64,000 nucleotides of DNA from Nocardia miyunensis NBRC 108239 (GCF_001613065.1 NZ_BDBQ01000012.1:1-64000); one strand, 5' to 3'. Shown: positions 51,647-61,125, numbered from the stretch's first letter. Notes: a model not told the origin generated them from the sequence alone. A program made the numbers and translations.

Positions 51647-53731
51647 TCATCCGGCGCGGTGCGCGGGGTGGAATTCGCCTGCGCGGACGGATTGTTCGGC
51701 GCGGATGACGTGGGTGAGCGCGTTGATCAGGGCCAGATGGGTGAACGCCTGCGGGAAGTTGCCCAGGTGACGTCCGGTTCGCGGGTCGATCTCCTCGGCG
51801 TAGAGCTCGAGTGGGCTGGCGTAGCCGAGCAGCCGCTCGCACAGGCGGCGGGCGCGCTGCACCTCACCGATCTCCACCAGTGCCGAGACCAGCCAGAACG
51901 AGCAGATCGTGAAGGTGCCCTCCACACCGGACAGGCCGTCGTCGGTGGTGTCGGTGCGATAGCGCAGCACCAGGCCCTGGTCGGTGAGATCGTCGGCGAT
52001 GGCCAGTACGGTCTTGGTCACCCGCGGATCGTTCGCGGGCAGGAAGCGCAGCAGCGGCACCAGCAGCAGCGAGGCGTCCAGGGTGTCGCCGCCGTAGGTC
52101 TGGGTGAAGATGCCGTCCGCGTTGACGCCGTTGTCGAGGACGTCCGCGTGGATCTCCTGGGCCAGCTCGGCCCACTTCCTGGCGTAGTCGGTCTCGCCGT
52201 GCATCTCGGCCAGATGCGCGCCGCGATCCAGCGCGACCCAGCACATCACCTTGGAGGAGGTGAAATGCTGCGGCTCACCGCGGACCTCCCAGATCCCGCG
52301 ATCGGGCTCGCGCCAGTGTTCGATCGCGCCCTGCACCTGCTTCTCCAACATCGGCCACAGCGTTTCGGGCACCTGCTGACGGGAACGCACGTGCAGATAC
52401 ACCGAGTCCAGGATGGTGCCCCAGATGTCGTGCTGATCCTGGTTGTAGGCCCCGTTGCCGATGCGGACCGGCCGAGCGCCGTCGTAGCCGTGCAGATGGC
52501 CCAGTTCGTATTCGGTGATCGTGCGCTCCCCGCCGATGCCGTACAGCACCTGCAGCGGCAGCGTGTCGCCGTTGTGGTCGGTGGCCGCGTCGTGCAGGAA
52601 GGCGAAGAAGTCGTCGGCCTCGCGGTTCATGCCCAGGGTGTACAGACCCCACAGCGCGAAGGTGGAATCACGCACCCAGGCGTAGCGGTAGTCCCAATTA
52701 CGTTCTCCGCCAGGGGTTTCCGGCAGCGAGGTGGTGGCCGCGGCGAGCAGTGCGCCGGTCGGGGCGTAGGTGAGGCCCTTGAGGGTCAGCGCGCTGCGCT
52801 GCAGATATCCGCGCCACGGGTGATCGGGGAATTTGCCGAGGGTGATCCACTGCCGCCAGCATTCGGTGGTGGCCCACATCTTCTCCGCCGCCTCGGCGTA
52901 GCTGCGCGGTGCGGGCAGTTCGGACCAGGACAACGCGATGTAGACCTCGTCGCCCTCCTTCATCCGGGTGCGGGCGCGGGCTTCGCGTCCCTCGATCCCG
53001 ATGCGCAGGTCGGTGGTGAGGGTCAGGCTGGTGCAGTCGGCGTCGCCCTCACAGGTGGCGGTGGCCTGTTCGTAGACCCGGCCGGTGTACTCCCAGCTGG
53101 CCGGGGCGCGGTGGTAGTCGAAGGCCGGTTCGCAGCTGACCTCCAGCTCGACCACGCCGTTCACGCATTTCACCGTGCGCAGCAGCATGTGTTCGGCGTC
53201 CCAGTCCATCGGCGTGCGGCGATGGGTGCGGCTGCGCTTGTCGTTGTTGTGCCACGGGCCCAGCACCAGCGCGTCGCGCACGATCAGCCAGCCGGTGTCG
53301 GTCTGCCAGGTCGTCTCGACGATCATGCCGCCGGGAAGGTAGCGGCGGGCCGCGGGCACGTTCACGCCGTACGGGCCGACCCGGAAGTGCCCGGCGCTGC
53401 GATCCAGCATCGCGCCGAAGACGCTGGGCGAATCCGGCCGCGGCAGGCACATCCACTCGACCGCCCCGTTGCGGGCGATCAGGCAGTTGGCCTCGCAGTC
53501 GGACAGGAAGGCGTAGTCGTCGATGGGCGGATAGGCGGATTTGTGCGTCATGCCCGTGGAGGTCGGCAGATATCCTGCGGTCAACTCACTGTCGTCGACG
53601 TCGCCGAGCGCGTCGCGGCGCACCGCACAGGCATCGGCCGGGGCGTCGTCGCCGGGAACGGGCTGCGGCGTGCGGTCCGCATCGCTGACGTCGTCGGGTG
53701 CGTCGCTCAGCGGTTCGTCGTAGGACGTCAT
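51647..53731 (-). CDS. treH: GH15-type trehalase
   Basis: A 694-residue glycoside hydrolase of family 15 (glucoamylase-like), the type used as trehalase in mycobacteria (Rv2402). The central (alpha/alpha)6 barrel includes GGERNWDYRYAWVRDSTFAL with the catalytic-site pattern RNWDYRYxWxRD, then QDQHDIWGTILDSVY and the late DGLSGVEGTFTICSFWL containing the second acid. The N-terminal beta domain starts at PPIDDYAFLSDCEANCLIAR. The first 55 residues are acidic and poorly conserved. It lies next to lepA in M. tuberculosis as well, except that here a two-gene operon is inserted between them. It is convergent with the GTPase gene (17 bases apart). Confidence 0.88.
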   Translation of the reverse strand: MTSYDEPLSDAPDDVSDADRTPQPVPGDDAPADACAVRRDALGDVDDSELTAGYLPTSTGMTHKSAYPPIDDYAFLSDCEANCLIARNGAVEWMCLPRPDSPSVFGAMLDRSAGHFRVGPYGVNVPAARRYLPGGMIVETTWQTDTGWLIVRDALVLGPWHNNDKRSRTHRRTPMDWDAEHMLLRTVKCVNGVVELEVSCEPAFDYHRAPASWEYTGRVYEQATATCEGDADCTSLTLTTDLRIGIEGREARARTRMKEGDEVYIALSWSELPAPRSYAEAAEKMWATTECWRQWITLGKFPDHPWRGYLQRSALTLKGLTYAPTGALLAAATTSLPETPGGERNWDYRYAWVRDSTFALWGLYTLGMNREADDFFAFLHDAATDHNGDTLPLQVLYGIGGERTITEYELGHLHGYDGARPVRIGNGAYNQDQHDIWGTILDSVYLHVRSRQQVPETLWPMLEKQVQGAIEHWREPDRGIWEVRGEPQHFTSSKVMCWVALDRGAHLAEMHGETDYARKWAELAQEIHADVLDNGVNADGIFTQTYGGDTLDASLLLVPLLRFLPANDPRVTKTVLAIADDLTDQGLVLRYRTDTTDDGLSGVEGTFTICSFWLVSALVEIGEVQRARRLCERLLGYASPLELYAEEIDPRTGRHLGNFPQAFTHLALINALTHVIRAEQSVRAGEFHPAHRAG

Positions 53732-53779
53732 AGGGACATCATCGGCCCGTCACCGTGTGCCGTCCAGCGTTGCGCGCCC

Positions 53780-53857
53780 TCAGCGGGTGAGCAGCCAGGC
53801 GACGATCACGAGCACGATCAGGGCGACCAGGGCCAGTTGAACACGTGAGCGAGGCAT
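53780..53857 (-). CDS. 25-residue single-helix membrane microprotein
   Basis: A 25-residue peptide starting MPRSRVQ and then one hydrophobic helix, LALVALIVLVIVAWLL, ending TR. An AGAAGGAAG box precedes the ATG with good spacing. Its ATG overlaps the stop of the upstream gene (TGATG), so it is translationally coupled. The positive charges before the helix predict the N-terminus inside. Too short for a domain search; it may be a subunit or regulator of the upstream membrane protein. Confidence 0.5.
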   Translation of the reverse strand: MPRSRVQLALVALIVLVIVAWLLTR

Positions 53858-54225
53858 CACACCGCTTCCTTCTGCCGCGCGCCCGGGGTGTCGGGCAGCG
53901 GTGGTCCGTAGTCCAGCGGGTGTGGCCCGTACTCCAAGGGCTGCGGCCCGTAATCCAGGGGCTGTGGGCCGAATACCACCAGTTCGGGTGCCGTCTCCGC
54001 GGGGTCGGCGGGATTCTCGGCATCGATCGACGAGATCGGCTCCGGCTCGGTCGCGCGATCCCGGCCGAGCACGCGCAGCGCGTCGCGCAGGAGACGATCG
54101 AGCAGGTAGGCGATCAGGAAACTGATCGGGACCATCCCGATCAGCACCACCGCGAACTGCGGTAGGAACGGCAGGCCCGCGACCCACAATTCGAATCCGT
54201 CCCACCATCCGGCAATGCGATGCAC
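53857..54225 (-). CDS. Small membrane protein with PLDYGPQ repeats
   Basis: A 122-residue protein. Residues 1-45 hold one or two hydrophobic segments (LWVAGLPFLPQFAVVLIGMV then PISFLIAYLLDRLL) followed by a cytoplasmic tail with four units of the type PQPLDYG/PQPLEYG/PHPLDYG near the C-terminus. Tyr- and Pro-containing repeats of this kind can be interaction sites; phosphorylation is only a guess. It lies between the trehalase and an acidic small protein, where M. tuberculosis has small membrane proteins (Rv2401A region). Family not known. Confidence 0.6.
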   Translation of the reverse strand: MHRIAGWWDGFELWVAGLPFLPQFAVVLIGMVPISFLIAYLLDRLLRDALRVLGRDRATEPEPISSIDAENPADPAETAPELVVFGPQPLDYGPQPLEYGPHPLDYGPPLPDTPGARQKEAV

Positions 54226-54323
54226 ACGCTCAGCCTAGCCCGCTTGCCGGTACGACGGCAGCACGCCTCCGCCCTGACGCGAACGCCCTGCCGCTGTCGG
54301 TAGCCCGGGGTACGCTCTCGCCC

Positions 54324-54590
54324 ATGTCAACCGATGAGGATTTCGCTGAGCTCACCACGCAGTTGCTCGACACCGATGACCTCGAGGAGGGGCCTCGGCT
54401 GATCGCCACCCACTACGCCACGCCCGACGAGGCGATCGAGATGGTGCGGGCCGCCCAACTGCTCGGCCTGGGAGTGCGGCTGCACAACCGGCTGCGCATC
54501 GAGGAGGCCGACGAGGACGGCGAGGAGTCCGCCTCCGAGGAATGGATCCTGGACCTGCTCGAGAGCCCGCCGGAAGTGGACGAGGACTAG
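54324..54590 (+). CDS. Acidic 88-residue protein of unknown function
   Basis: An 88-residue, strongly acidic protein with a short alpha/beta core (LIATHYATPDEAIEMVRAAQ, LLGLGVRLHNRLRIEEAD) and an acidic tail (EEADEDGEESASEEW). No known family. ATG at 54324. Its stop overlaps the convergent M48 protease gene by four bases. Confidence 0.55.
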   Translation: MSTDEDFAELTTQLLDTDDLEEGPRLIATHYATPDEAIEMVRAAQLLGLGVRLHNRLRIEEADEDGEESASEEWILDLLESPPEVDED

Positions 54591-55672
54591 AACCCGAATC
54601 TTTTTCCGATCTTCGAGACCGTCTCGCCGACCTCCTGACCCACGGTGCTCACCGCGGCCCCGACATCGCGGCCCAGGTTGCGCACCGTGCGGATCAGGGG
54701 GTCCTCCGAGGCGTCGAAACTTTCCCGGTAGGTGCGGGCGGCCTCGCGGATCTCATCGCTGATCCGGGTGTTCTTGTCGTGCTCGCGCAGCGGATATCGC
54801 CCGTCCAGGATGCGGTCGTACTCACCGCCCGCGATCCAGCGCCGTAGTTCCGCCGCGCGCAGCACCGAGAACGGATGCGTCTGCAATTCCATGTTCAGCA
54901 GTTTGAGCACGCCGTCGCGCAGATCGCCGGTGCGGTCGTAATCGTCGGCCTGCTGCAGGAATGCGGCATGACTCATCTCACTCACCATCGCGCCGCCCGC
55001 CAACTTCATGTGGACGCGCACCGAAGCCTCCACGTCCTGCCCGCACAGCAGCCCGGCCCGATCGCCCGAGAGTTCGGATTTGCGACTCCACTCCAACAGC
55101 GCGGCGATGATCGCGCGCAGCGCCCAGCCGCCGATCGGCATCCAGCCGAACGAGGACGCGAAGTTCAGCAGATGCATCAGCATGGTCCGGTAGACCGCGT
55201 GCCCGGACATCGCGTGCCCGAGTTCGTGCCCGACGACGAATCGCAACTCCTCCACGTCCAGCAGTTCGACCAGTCCGGTGGTCAGCACGATGAACGGCTC
55301 GTCCATCCCGATGGTGAAGGCGTTGGCGACCGGATCCTGCAGCACGTACATCTCCGGTGCGACCGGTGCGTCGAGGATGCGCACGGCATCGCTCCGCAGC
55401 TCGTGCAGCGTCTTGAACTGCCGTTCGTCCACCCGGACCGCGGTCGCCAGGTACATCAGCCGGTGCTGGCGCTCACGCAGCAGACCGGACAGGGTGCGCA
55501 GCACGGTGTCGAACCCGGCGAAGGTGCGCATGGCCACCAGAGCGGTGCGATCCGCCGGATGCTCCCACGCCCGTGTGCTGATGCCGGGAAAAGTGCGGCG
55601 GATCCGGTCCGGAGCGGCGGATTCTCCGGTGGTCGGGCCGTCTCCGGCGGATTCGCTCGGTGTTGTGGTCAC
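54587..55672 (-). CDS. M48-family zinc metallopeptidase
   Basis: A 361-residue zinc protease. The zinc site is FVVGHELGHAMSGHAVYRTM (HExxH) with the third ligand glutamate in KSELSGDRAGLLCGQD. The N-terminal 60 residues are helical and the C-terminal 50 contain DVGAAVSTVGQEVGETVSKI, an amphipathic tail. No clear transmembrane helix is seen, unlike HtpX, so it may be a soluble or peripheral member. Start is GTG at 55672. It diverges from the cys operon leader region with only 61 bases between starts. Confidence 0.85.
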   Translation of the reverse strand: MTTTPSESAGDGPTTGESAAPDRIRRTFPGISTRAWEHPADRTALVAMRTFAGFDTVLRTLSGLLRERQHRLMYLATAVRVDERQFKTLHELRSDAVRILDAPVAPEMYVLQDPVANAFTIGMDEPFIVLTTGLVELLDVEELRFVVGHELGHAMSGHAVYRTMLMHLLNFASSFGWMPIGGWALRAIIAALLEWSRKSELSGDRAGLLCGQDVEASVRVHMKLAGGAMVSEMSHAAFLQQADDYDRTGDLRDGVLKLLNMELQTHPFSVLRAAELRRWIAGGEYDRILDGRYPLREHDKNTRISDEIREAARTYRESFDASEDPLIRTVRNLGRDVGAAVSTVGQEVGETVSKIGKRFGF

Positions 55673-55721
55673 AGATGCCCCCTGGGGTTCGATCGGGTCG
55701 CGGCGATTCGTCCTGTTCTGC

Positions 55722-55727
55722 TACAGT
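55722..55727 (+). promoter_or_regulatory. -10 element for a leaderless transcript
   Basis: TACAGT lies six bases before the GTG of the leader peptide frame, the spacing expected if transcription starts at the GTG itself (leaderless mRNA), a common arrangement in mycobacteria and nocardiae. Confidence 0.5.
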
Positions 55728-55733
55728 CTGCCC

Positions 55734-55826
55734 GTGTCATCGAGTGCAGTCCCGCAGGTCCGCCATGAATTGGCGTTGATCGCAGTGGGTTGCCTCGTGG
55801 TCGCGGACATCTACTGTCGCAGATGA
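55734..55826 (+). CDS. Probable cysteine leader peptide of the sulfate transport operon
   Basis: A 30-codon frame starts with GTG at 55734 directly after a -10 element. It reads ...RHELALIAVGCLVVADIYCR... and holds two cysteines, one near the C-terminus just before the stop, the usual position for a cysteine-sensing stall codon. The RHEL...CRR pattern resembles the short leader peptides found upstream of sulfur genes in actinomycetes. The sulfate transporter gene subI starts 204 bases after the stop. Regulation by translation-attenuation in response to Cys-tRNA supply is inference. Confidence 0.6.
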   Translation: MSSSAVPQVRHELALIAVGCLVVADIYCRR

Positions 55827-56030
55827 CCCGTCGGACACCTCTGCGCGTCATCCCCCAATAGACTCGGCGCGCATTTCCTTTCGCAGATGTGTCCCAGCCC
55901 GGCGGCTCTCGCCGTAGACGCGCCACTGCCCCACATCGTTGTTCACGGCAGGTCTATCCCGATAACCATATCCACCCCGCCGCCAACTGTTGAAATACGT
56001 CGGTGGGGCAGCAGGAAAGGGTCCACCCCT

Positions 56031-57074
56031 ATGTCTCGCAGCTCCTGGCCACTCTCGCGCCGCCGCTCGGTCGCCGCCGCGCTCACCGCACTCGCGGCCG
56101 TGACCCTGTCCGCCTGCGGCGGCGGAGCCAGCGACACCGCGAGCGGCGGTGGGAGTGGCAGCAGCAGTTCGCTGACCCTCTTCGCGTATTCCGTGGCTCA
56201 GCCTGCCTTCCAGAAGGTGGTTCCCGAGTTCAACAAGACCGACGCGGGCAAGGGCGTCCAGGTCCAGCAGTCCTACGGCCCGTCCGGTGATCAGTCCCGC
56301 AAGGTAGCGGCCGGAGCCCAGGCCGATGTGGTGAACTTCTCCGTCGAACCCGACATCACCCGGCTGGTCAAGGCCGGCCTGATCGACTCGAAATGGAATG
56401 CGGACGCCGACAAGGGAATTCCGTTCGGGTCGGTCGTCGTGATCGCGGTGCGCAAGGGGAATCCGAAGGGCATCCACGACTGGAACGATCTGTTGAAGCC
56501 GGGTGTGCAGGTGGTCACTCCGAACCCGTTCAGCTCGGGTTCGGCCAAGTGGAACCTGCTGGCTCCGTACGCGGCTGAGAGCGACGGCGGCAAGAACCCG
56601 CAGGCCGGCCTGGACTACCTGGGCCAGCTGATCTCCAAGGATCACATCAAGGTGCAGCCGAAGTCGGGCCGCGAGGCCACCGACACCTTCCTGCAGGGCA
56701 CCGGTGACGTGCTGATCAGCTACGAGAACGAGGCCATCAATGCCGAGCGTAGCGGCGACCCGATCGAGCACCTCCTGCCGCCGACCACGTTCAAGATCGA
56801 GAACCCGTTCGCGGTGCTGAAGAACGCGAAGAACTCGGACAAGGCCGTGGCATTCAAGAACTTCCTGTACACCCCCGCCGGTCAGAAGGCCTTCGCCGAG
56901 GCCGGCTACCGCCCGGTCGACCCGCAGGTCGCTGCCGATTACAGCAAGGATTTCCCGCAGCCGCAGAAGCTGTGGACCGTCGCCGATCTGGGTGGCTGGG
57001 CCAAGGTCGACAAGGACCTGTTCACGCCGAACACGGGCAGCGTCGCGGTGCTCTACGACAAGGCCACCAAGTAG
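56031..57074 (+). CDS. subI: Sulfate-binding lipoprotein of ABC transporter
   Basis: A 347-residue periplasmic-type binding protein. It has a lipoprotein signal (RRRSVAAALTALAAVTLSAC with the lipobox L-S-A-C) and then a Gly/Ser-rich linker. Sulfate-binding protein segments follow: LTLFAYSVAQPAFQKVVPEF, ADVVNFSVEPDITRLVKAGL, GIHDWNDLLKPGVQVVTPNP (PHP-type anion site) and TGDVLISYENEAINAERSGD. It delivers sulfate (or thiosulfate) to CysT/CysW. First structural gene of the operon, preceded by a leader peptide; matches M. tuberculosis Rv2400c. Confidence 0.93.
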   Translation: MSRSSWPLSRRRSVAAALTALAAVTLSACGGGASDTASGGGSGSSSSLTLFAYSVAQPAFQKVVPEFNKTDAGKGVQVQQSYGPSGDQSRKVAAGAQADVVNFSVEPDITRLVKAGLIDSKWNADADKGIPFGSVVVIAVRKGNPKGIHDWNDLLKPGVQVVTPNPFSSGSAKWNLLAPYAAESDGGKNPQAGLDYLGQLISKDHIKVQPKSGREATDTFLQGTGDVLISYENEAINAERSGDPIEHLLPPTTFKIENPFAVLKNAKNSDKAVAFKNFLYTPAGQKAFAEAGYRPVDPQVAADYSKDFPQPQKLWTVADLGGWAKVDKDLFTPNTGSVAVLYDKATK

Positions 57075-57112
57075 GGCTGCGGCACACACCACTCACGGGA
57101 TACTCGACAATC

Positions 57113-57994
57113 GTGACCGAGATCAGTACTGATGCCGCGATCGCGGAGGCGGCTTCCGGCACGGCCGGGCAACAACCGAACGGCCGCTCCTGGCTACGGA
57201 TAACCGGATCGGTCGGTCCGCTGGGCCTCGCGATCGCGGTGCTGTGGCTCAGCGTGATCGTGCTGTTGCCCTTGGCCGCCTTGGCGTTTCACGCCTTCGG
57301 CGGCGGCTGGTCCGGCTTCTGGAATGCCGTCTCCGCACCGGCCGCCCTGGCCGCGCTGCGGGTGACGGTCGTCGTGTCGGTGGCGGTGGCGCTGATCAAT
57401 GTGGTGATGGGCACGCTCGTCGCGTGGGTGCTGGTCCGGGACGATTTCCCCGGCAAGAGCATCGTGAACGCCCTCATCGACCTGCCGTTCGCGCTGCCGA
57501 CGATCGTGGCCAGCATCGTGCTGCTGTCGCTGTACGGCCCGGACAGTCCGATCGGTGTGCACCTCAACGCCACCCAGCCCGGCCTGGTCGTGGCGCTCGC
57601 ATTCGTGACACTGCCGTTCGTGGTTCGTTCGGTGCAGCCGGTGCTGATCGAGGCAGACCGGGAGGTGGAGCAGGCCGCCGTCTCGCTGGGCGCGAACAAC
57701 TGGACCACGTTCCTGCGGATCGTGCTGCCCACGCTCGCACCGGCAATCCTGTCCGGCGGCGGGCTGGCCTTCGCTCGCGCGATCGGCGAATACGGTTCGG
57801 TGGTCCTGATCGGCGGCGATATTCCCGGCCACACCCAGGTGGCCTCGCAGTACATCCAGCAGCAGATCGAGGTGGACCGTCCGGCCAACGCGGCCGCGGT
57901 ATCGGTGGTACTGCTGGTGATCTCCTTCCTGACCCTGCTGGTACTGCGATTGTTCGCCGGGCGCGCCGCACGCAAGGAGCAGAGAAGCCGATGA
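57113..57994 (+). CDS. cysT: Sulfate ABC transporter permease CysT (CysU)
   Basis: A 293-residue inner-membrane permease with six helices. The coupling loop to the ATPase is EADREVEQAAVSLGANNWTT then FLRIVLPTLAPAILSGG (the EAA motif). Other segments are FPGKSIVNALIDLPFALPTI and GGGLAFARAIGEYGSVVLIG. A GTG start at 57113 lacks a good ribosome site but gives the expected N-terminus. Its stop overlaps cysW by four bases (ATGA). Confidence 0.93.
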   Translation: MTEISTDAAIAEAASGTAGQQPNGRSWLRITGSVGPLGLAIAVLWLSVIVLLPLAALAFHAFGGGWSGFWNAVSAPAALAALRVTVVVSVAVALINVVMGTLVAWVLVRDDFPGKSIVNALIDLPFALPTIVASIVLLSLYGPDSPIGVHLNATQPGLVVALAFVTLPFVVRSVQPVLIEADREVEQAAVSLGANNWTTFLRIVLPTLAPAILSGGGLAFARAIGEYGSVVLIGGDIPGHTQVASQYIQQQIEVDRPANAAAVSVVLLVISFLTLLVLRLFAGRAARKEQRSR

Positions 57995-58800
57995 AACTGT
58001 CCGCACCGACCCGCATCTCGATGCGGGTGATCGCGCTGGCTTACCTGCTCATCCTGCTGGTGGCGCCGCTGATCATCATTTTCTGGCGTAGTTTTCAACA
58101 CGGCCTCGGCGCGTTCTTCGCTTCCATCACCACCCCGGCGGCGGTCTCGGCGTTCGACCTGACGATCCTGATCATCGCGATCGTGGTGCCGGTGAATGTG
58201 GTCTTCGGCGTGGTCACCGCGATCGCGCTGGCGCGCGGGAACTTCCGGGGCCGGACTCTGATTCAGGGCATCGTGGATCTGCCGTTCGCGGTGTCGCCGG
58301 TCATCGTGGGTGTGGCGTTGATCATGCTGTGGGGTGTGGGCGGCTGGTTCGGTGGTGTCCAGAGTCTCGGCTTCAAGGTGATCTTCGGCCTGCCGGGCAT
58401 GGTGCTCGCGACCATCTTCGTCACGCTGCCGTTCGTGGTGAGCGAGGTCGTGCCGGTCCTGCACGAGATCGGCGACGATCAGGAGCAGGCGGCCGCCACG
58501 CTGGGCGCCACCGGCTGGCAGACCTTCTGGCGGATCACCGTGCCCGCCATTCGCTGGGGCCTGACCTACGGCATCGTGCTCACCGTCGCGCGCGGGCTCG
58601 GCGAATACGGTGCGGTGATCATGGTCTCCTCGGGACTGCCGGGCATCTCGCAGACGCTGACGCTGCTGGTGAGCGGCCGTTATACCAACGACAACAACAC
58701 GTTCGGCGCCTACTGTGCGGCGACCCTGCTGATGGGTATCGCGCTCGTCGTTCTCATTCTGATGACCCTTCTAGAACGCAAGCGGGGCACTGCCAAATGA
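57991..58800 (+). CDS. cysW: Sulfate ABC transporter permease CysW
   Basis: A 269-residue inner-membrane permease with six helices. EAA-type loop: [20 protein letters not shown] then [16 protein letters not shown]. Also [20 protein letters not shown] and [23 protein letters not shown] overlaps the cysT stop and the TGA overlaps the cysA start (AATGA), so cysT-cysW-cysA are translationally coupled. Confidence 0.93.
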   Translation: MKLSAPTRISMRVIALAYLLILLVAPLIIIFWRSFQHGLGAFFASITTPAAVSAFDLTILIIAIVVPVNVVFGVVTAIALARGNFRGRTLIQGIVDLPFAVSPVIVGVALIMLWGVGGWFGGVQSLGFKVIFGLPGMVLATIFVTLPFVVSEVVPVLHEIGDDQEQAAATLGATGWQTFWRITVPAIRWGLTYGIVLTVARGLGEYGAVIMVSSGLPGISQTLTLLVSGRYTNDNNTFGAYCAATLLMGIALVVLILMTLLERKRGTAK

Positions 58801-59795
58801 TCACCGTCACCAATGCGAACAAGAATTACGGTACGTTCGCCGCGCTCGACGACGTCAGCCTCGAAATTCCCTCGGGTGAGCTGACCGCGCTGCTCGGCCC
58901 CTCCGGCTCGGGCAAGTCGACGCTGCTTCGTTCGATCGCGGGGTTGGAATCGCTGGATTCCGGGGTGGTGGTCATCGCCGGACGCGACGTCACCCGGGTC
59001 TCGCCGCAGAAACGCGATATCGGTTTCGTGTTCCAGCATTACGCGGCGTTCAAGCACATGACCGTGCGCGACAACGTCGCATTCGGTCTGAAGATCCGCA
59101 AGCGGCCGCGCAACGAGATCGCCAAGCGGGTGGACGAGCTGCTCGGCATCGTCGGGCTGGACGGTTTCCAGCACCGGTATCCGGCCCAGCTGTCCGGTGG
59201 TCAGCGTCAGCGCATGGCCCTGGCCCGCGCGCTGGCGGTCGATCCGCAGGTGCTGCTGCTGGACGAGCCGTTCGGCGCGCTGGACGCCAAGGTGCGCACC
59301 GATCTGCGGACCTGGCTGCGTCGGCTGCACGAGGAGGTCCACGTGACCACGGTGCTGGTGACGCACGATCAGGAGGAGGCGCTGGACGTCGCGGACCGGA
59401 TCGCGGTGATGAACTCCGGGCGGATCGAGCAGATCGGCAGTCCCGAGGACGTCTACGACCGTCCGGCGAACGAGTTCGTCATGTCCTTCCTGGGCGCGGT
59501 GGCAAAGTTGAACGGACATCTGGTGCGCCCGCACGACATTCGCGTCGGCCGCGATCCGGAGATGGCGCTGGCCTCGCACGAGGGCACCGCGGAATCGGCG
59601 GGCGTCACCCGCGCAACGGTGGAGCGGGTGGTGGTGCTCGGCTTCGAGGTGCGGCTGGAGTTGCGCAATGCCGCCACCGGCGATCTGTTCACCGCGCAGG
59701 TCACCCGCGGTGACGCCGAGGCACTGCAACTGCGCGACGGCGAGACCGTCTACGCCCGTGCGACCCGGATTCCGGAGTTGCCAGCAGGATCCTGA
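58797..59795 (+). CDS. cysA: Sulfate ABC transporter ATPase CysA
   Basis: A 332-residue ATPase. Walker A is [18 protein letters not shown], signature motif [17 protein letters not shown], Walker [12 protein letters not shown], switch histidine in [20 protein letters not shown]-terminal TOBE-like domain follows ([18 protein letters not shown] onward). Last gene of the operon; it powers uptake of sulfate. Equivalent to M. tuberculosis cysA1 (Rv2397c). Confidence 0.95.
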   Translation: MITVTNANKNYGTFAALDDVSLEIPSGELTALLGPSGSGKSTLLRSIAGLESLDSGVVVIAGRDVTRVSPQKRDIGFVFQHYAAFKHMTVRDNVAFGLKIRKRPRNEIAKRVDELLGIVGLDGFQHRYPAQLSGGQRQRMALARALAVDPQVLLLDEPFGALDAKVRTDLRTWLRRLHEEVHVTTVLVTHDQEEALDVADRIAVMNSGRIEQIGSPEDVYDRPANEFVMSFLGAVAKLNGHLVRPHDIRVGRDPEMALASHEGTAESAGVTRATVERVVVLGFEVRLELRNAATGDLFTAQVTRGDAEALQLRDGETVYARATRIPELPAGS

Positions 59796-60021
59796 GTGCG
59801 GCGTCGGGCGGATCTCCGGTCGGGTCCGCCCGGCTCGCCGAGAGGTGTGCGGACGGTCGATCCGCACAGTTCACCCACTTCTGAACGGTATGTGCAGGAG
59901 ATGTCACGAGCGGACAACCCCGTGTCCGGTGGTTGTCAGTACCGGGTTGCGGATGGTTGCCTGGAACGCGTTCGGATCACGATTGCATAAAACGCTGTTC
60001 GTCGATCGAGGATGGGTGTAG

Positions 60022-61125
60022 ATGACGGTTGGGCTCGGAGTCAGCATCGGAACGGTCAATACGGTGTGCGCCGTGGCAGGGGAGAGTGGCCGGGCCGCGC
60101 ACCGGAACAAGAAGAAGGGCGTGCCCACGACGTGGCGCACCACCCTCACGTTCGACAGCGCTGGCGCCGCACGCGTCGGCCGGATTCCCAAACACGGCCG
60201 CGCGCTGGCCGAATTCGCCGATCTGAGTCAGCGTTCCACGCCGACGGCACGGGTCGGCAATCGCACGCTGACCGCGGCGGATCTGGTCGCGACGGTCGCG
60301 CAGGGCGTGATCACCGAAACGCTCGGCGCGGAGCCGGACGAGAATGTCGCGCTGGCGGTGACCCATCCGGTCGGTTATTCGGGCGAGCAGGTCGCCGATC
60401 TTCGCGGGGCGCTCGAGACGGTGGGCCTGGCGCGGGCCGAGCTGATCTGTGAGCCGGTCGCCGCGACGGCCTGGTTCGAGGCCACGCAGGACCCGGTCAC
60501 CCCGGGGCTGATGCTCGTCTACGACCTGGGTGGTTCGGCGCTGAGCGTGACCCTGGTCCGGGTCGGCGCGGGTGCGCCGGACAATCGGGTGGTCGGCACG
60601 CCGGTGCGGTCGAGCGAGTACGGCGGCCGCGCCTTCGGCGCGCTGATGACCAAACGGGCGAGCCGCCTGGCCTCGCCGCGTTCGCTGACCGATTCCGATG
60701 CCGCGATCTCGGCGCTGCGCTCGATTCATGTGCTGCGTTCGGTGGATCTGGTCTACAAATGCCTCCGCATCGCCGATGTCACCATGGCCGATGTGGATCG
60801 GGTCCTGGTGATCGGCGGTGCCGCGCGTCCGCGCGAGGTCGCGAAGGTGCTCGGTGAGGAGCTCGCGCGGCCGGTGATCGTCGCGGCGGATCCCGAACGC
60901 ACGATCGCCGACGGTGCCGCGATCCTGGCGCAGCGGGCAGCCGAGGCGGCCGGCGGCACGGTCGGCGGTCGCCGGGGTGGTTCGGCATGGTCGCAGCGTC
61001 GGCTGGTGCGCGTCGCGGCGGCGGTGCTGATCGCCGGTGGCGGTGCGATGGCCGGAGTCGTGGTGCCCGAGGCCGCGGTGGCGGCCGGAACTGCTCATAC
61101 GGGGCTGGTGCCGCTGGACCGATGA
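60022..61125 (+). CDS. Truncated Hsp70-like ATPase with C-terminal membrane anchor
   Basis: A 367-residue protein with the Hsp70 actin-like nucleotide fold but no substrate-binding domain. Phosphate 1 is VSIGTVNTVCAVAGES, phosphate 2 is LVYDLGGSALSVTLVRVG and the adenosine loop is VLVIGGAARPREVAKVLGEE. After about residue 325 there is an Arg/Gly stretch and one hydrophobic helix (LVRVAAAVLIAGGGAMAGVV), then a short outside tail. The usual beta-sandwich and lid are missing, so it is not a general chaperone; a membrane-linked regulatory or assembly role is likely. GAGGATGGG box precedes the ATG. Similar proteins occur near dynamin-like genes in Nocardia, but here they are 8 kb apart. Confidence 0.7.
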   Translation: MTVGLGVSIGTVNTVCAVAGESGRAAHRNKKKGVPTTWRTTLTFDSAGAARVGRIPKHGRALAEFADLSQRSTPTARVGNRTLTAADLVATVAQGVITETLGAEPDENVALAVTHPVGYSGEQVADLRGALETVGLARAELICEPVAATAWFEATQDPVTPGLMLVYDLGGSALSVTLVRVGAGAPDNRVVGTPVRSSEYGGRAFGALMTKRASRLASPRSLTDSDAAISALRSIHVLRSVDLVYKCLRIADVTMADVDRVLVIGGAARPREVAKVLGEELARPVIVAADPERTIADGAAILAQRAAEAAGGTVGGRRGGSAWSQRRLVRVAAAVLIAGGGAMAGVVVPEAAVAAGTAHTGLVPLDR

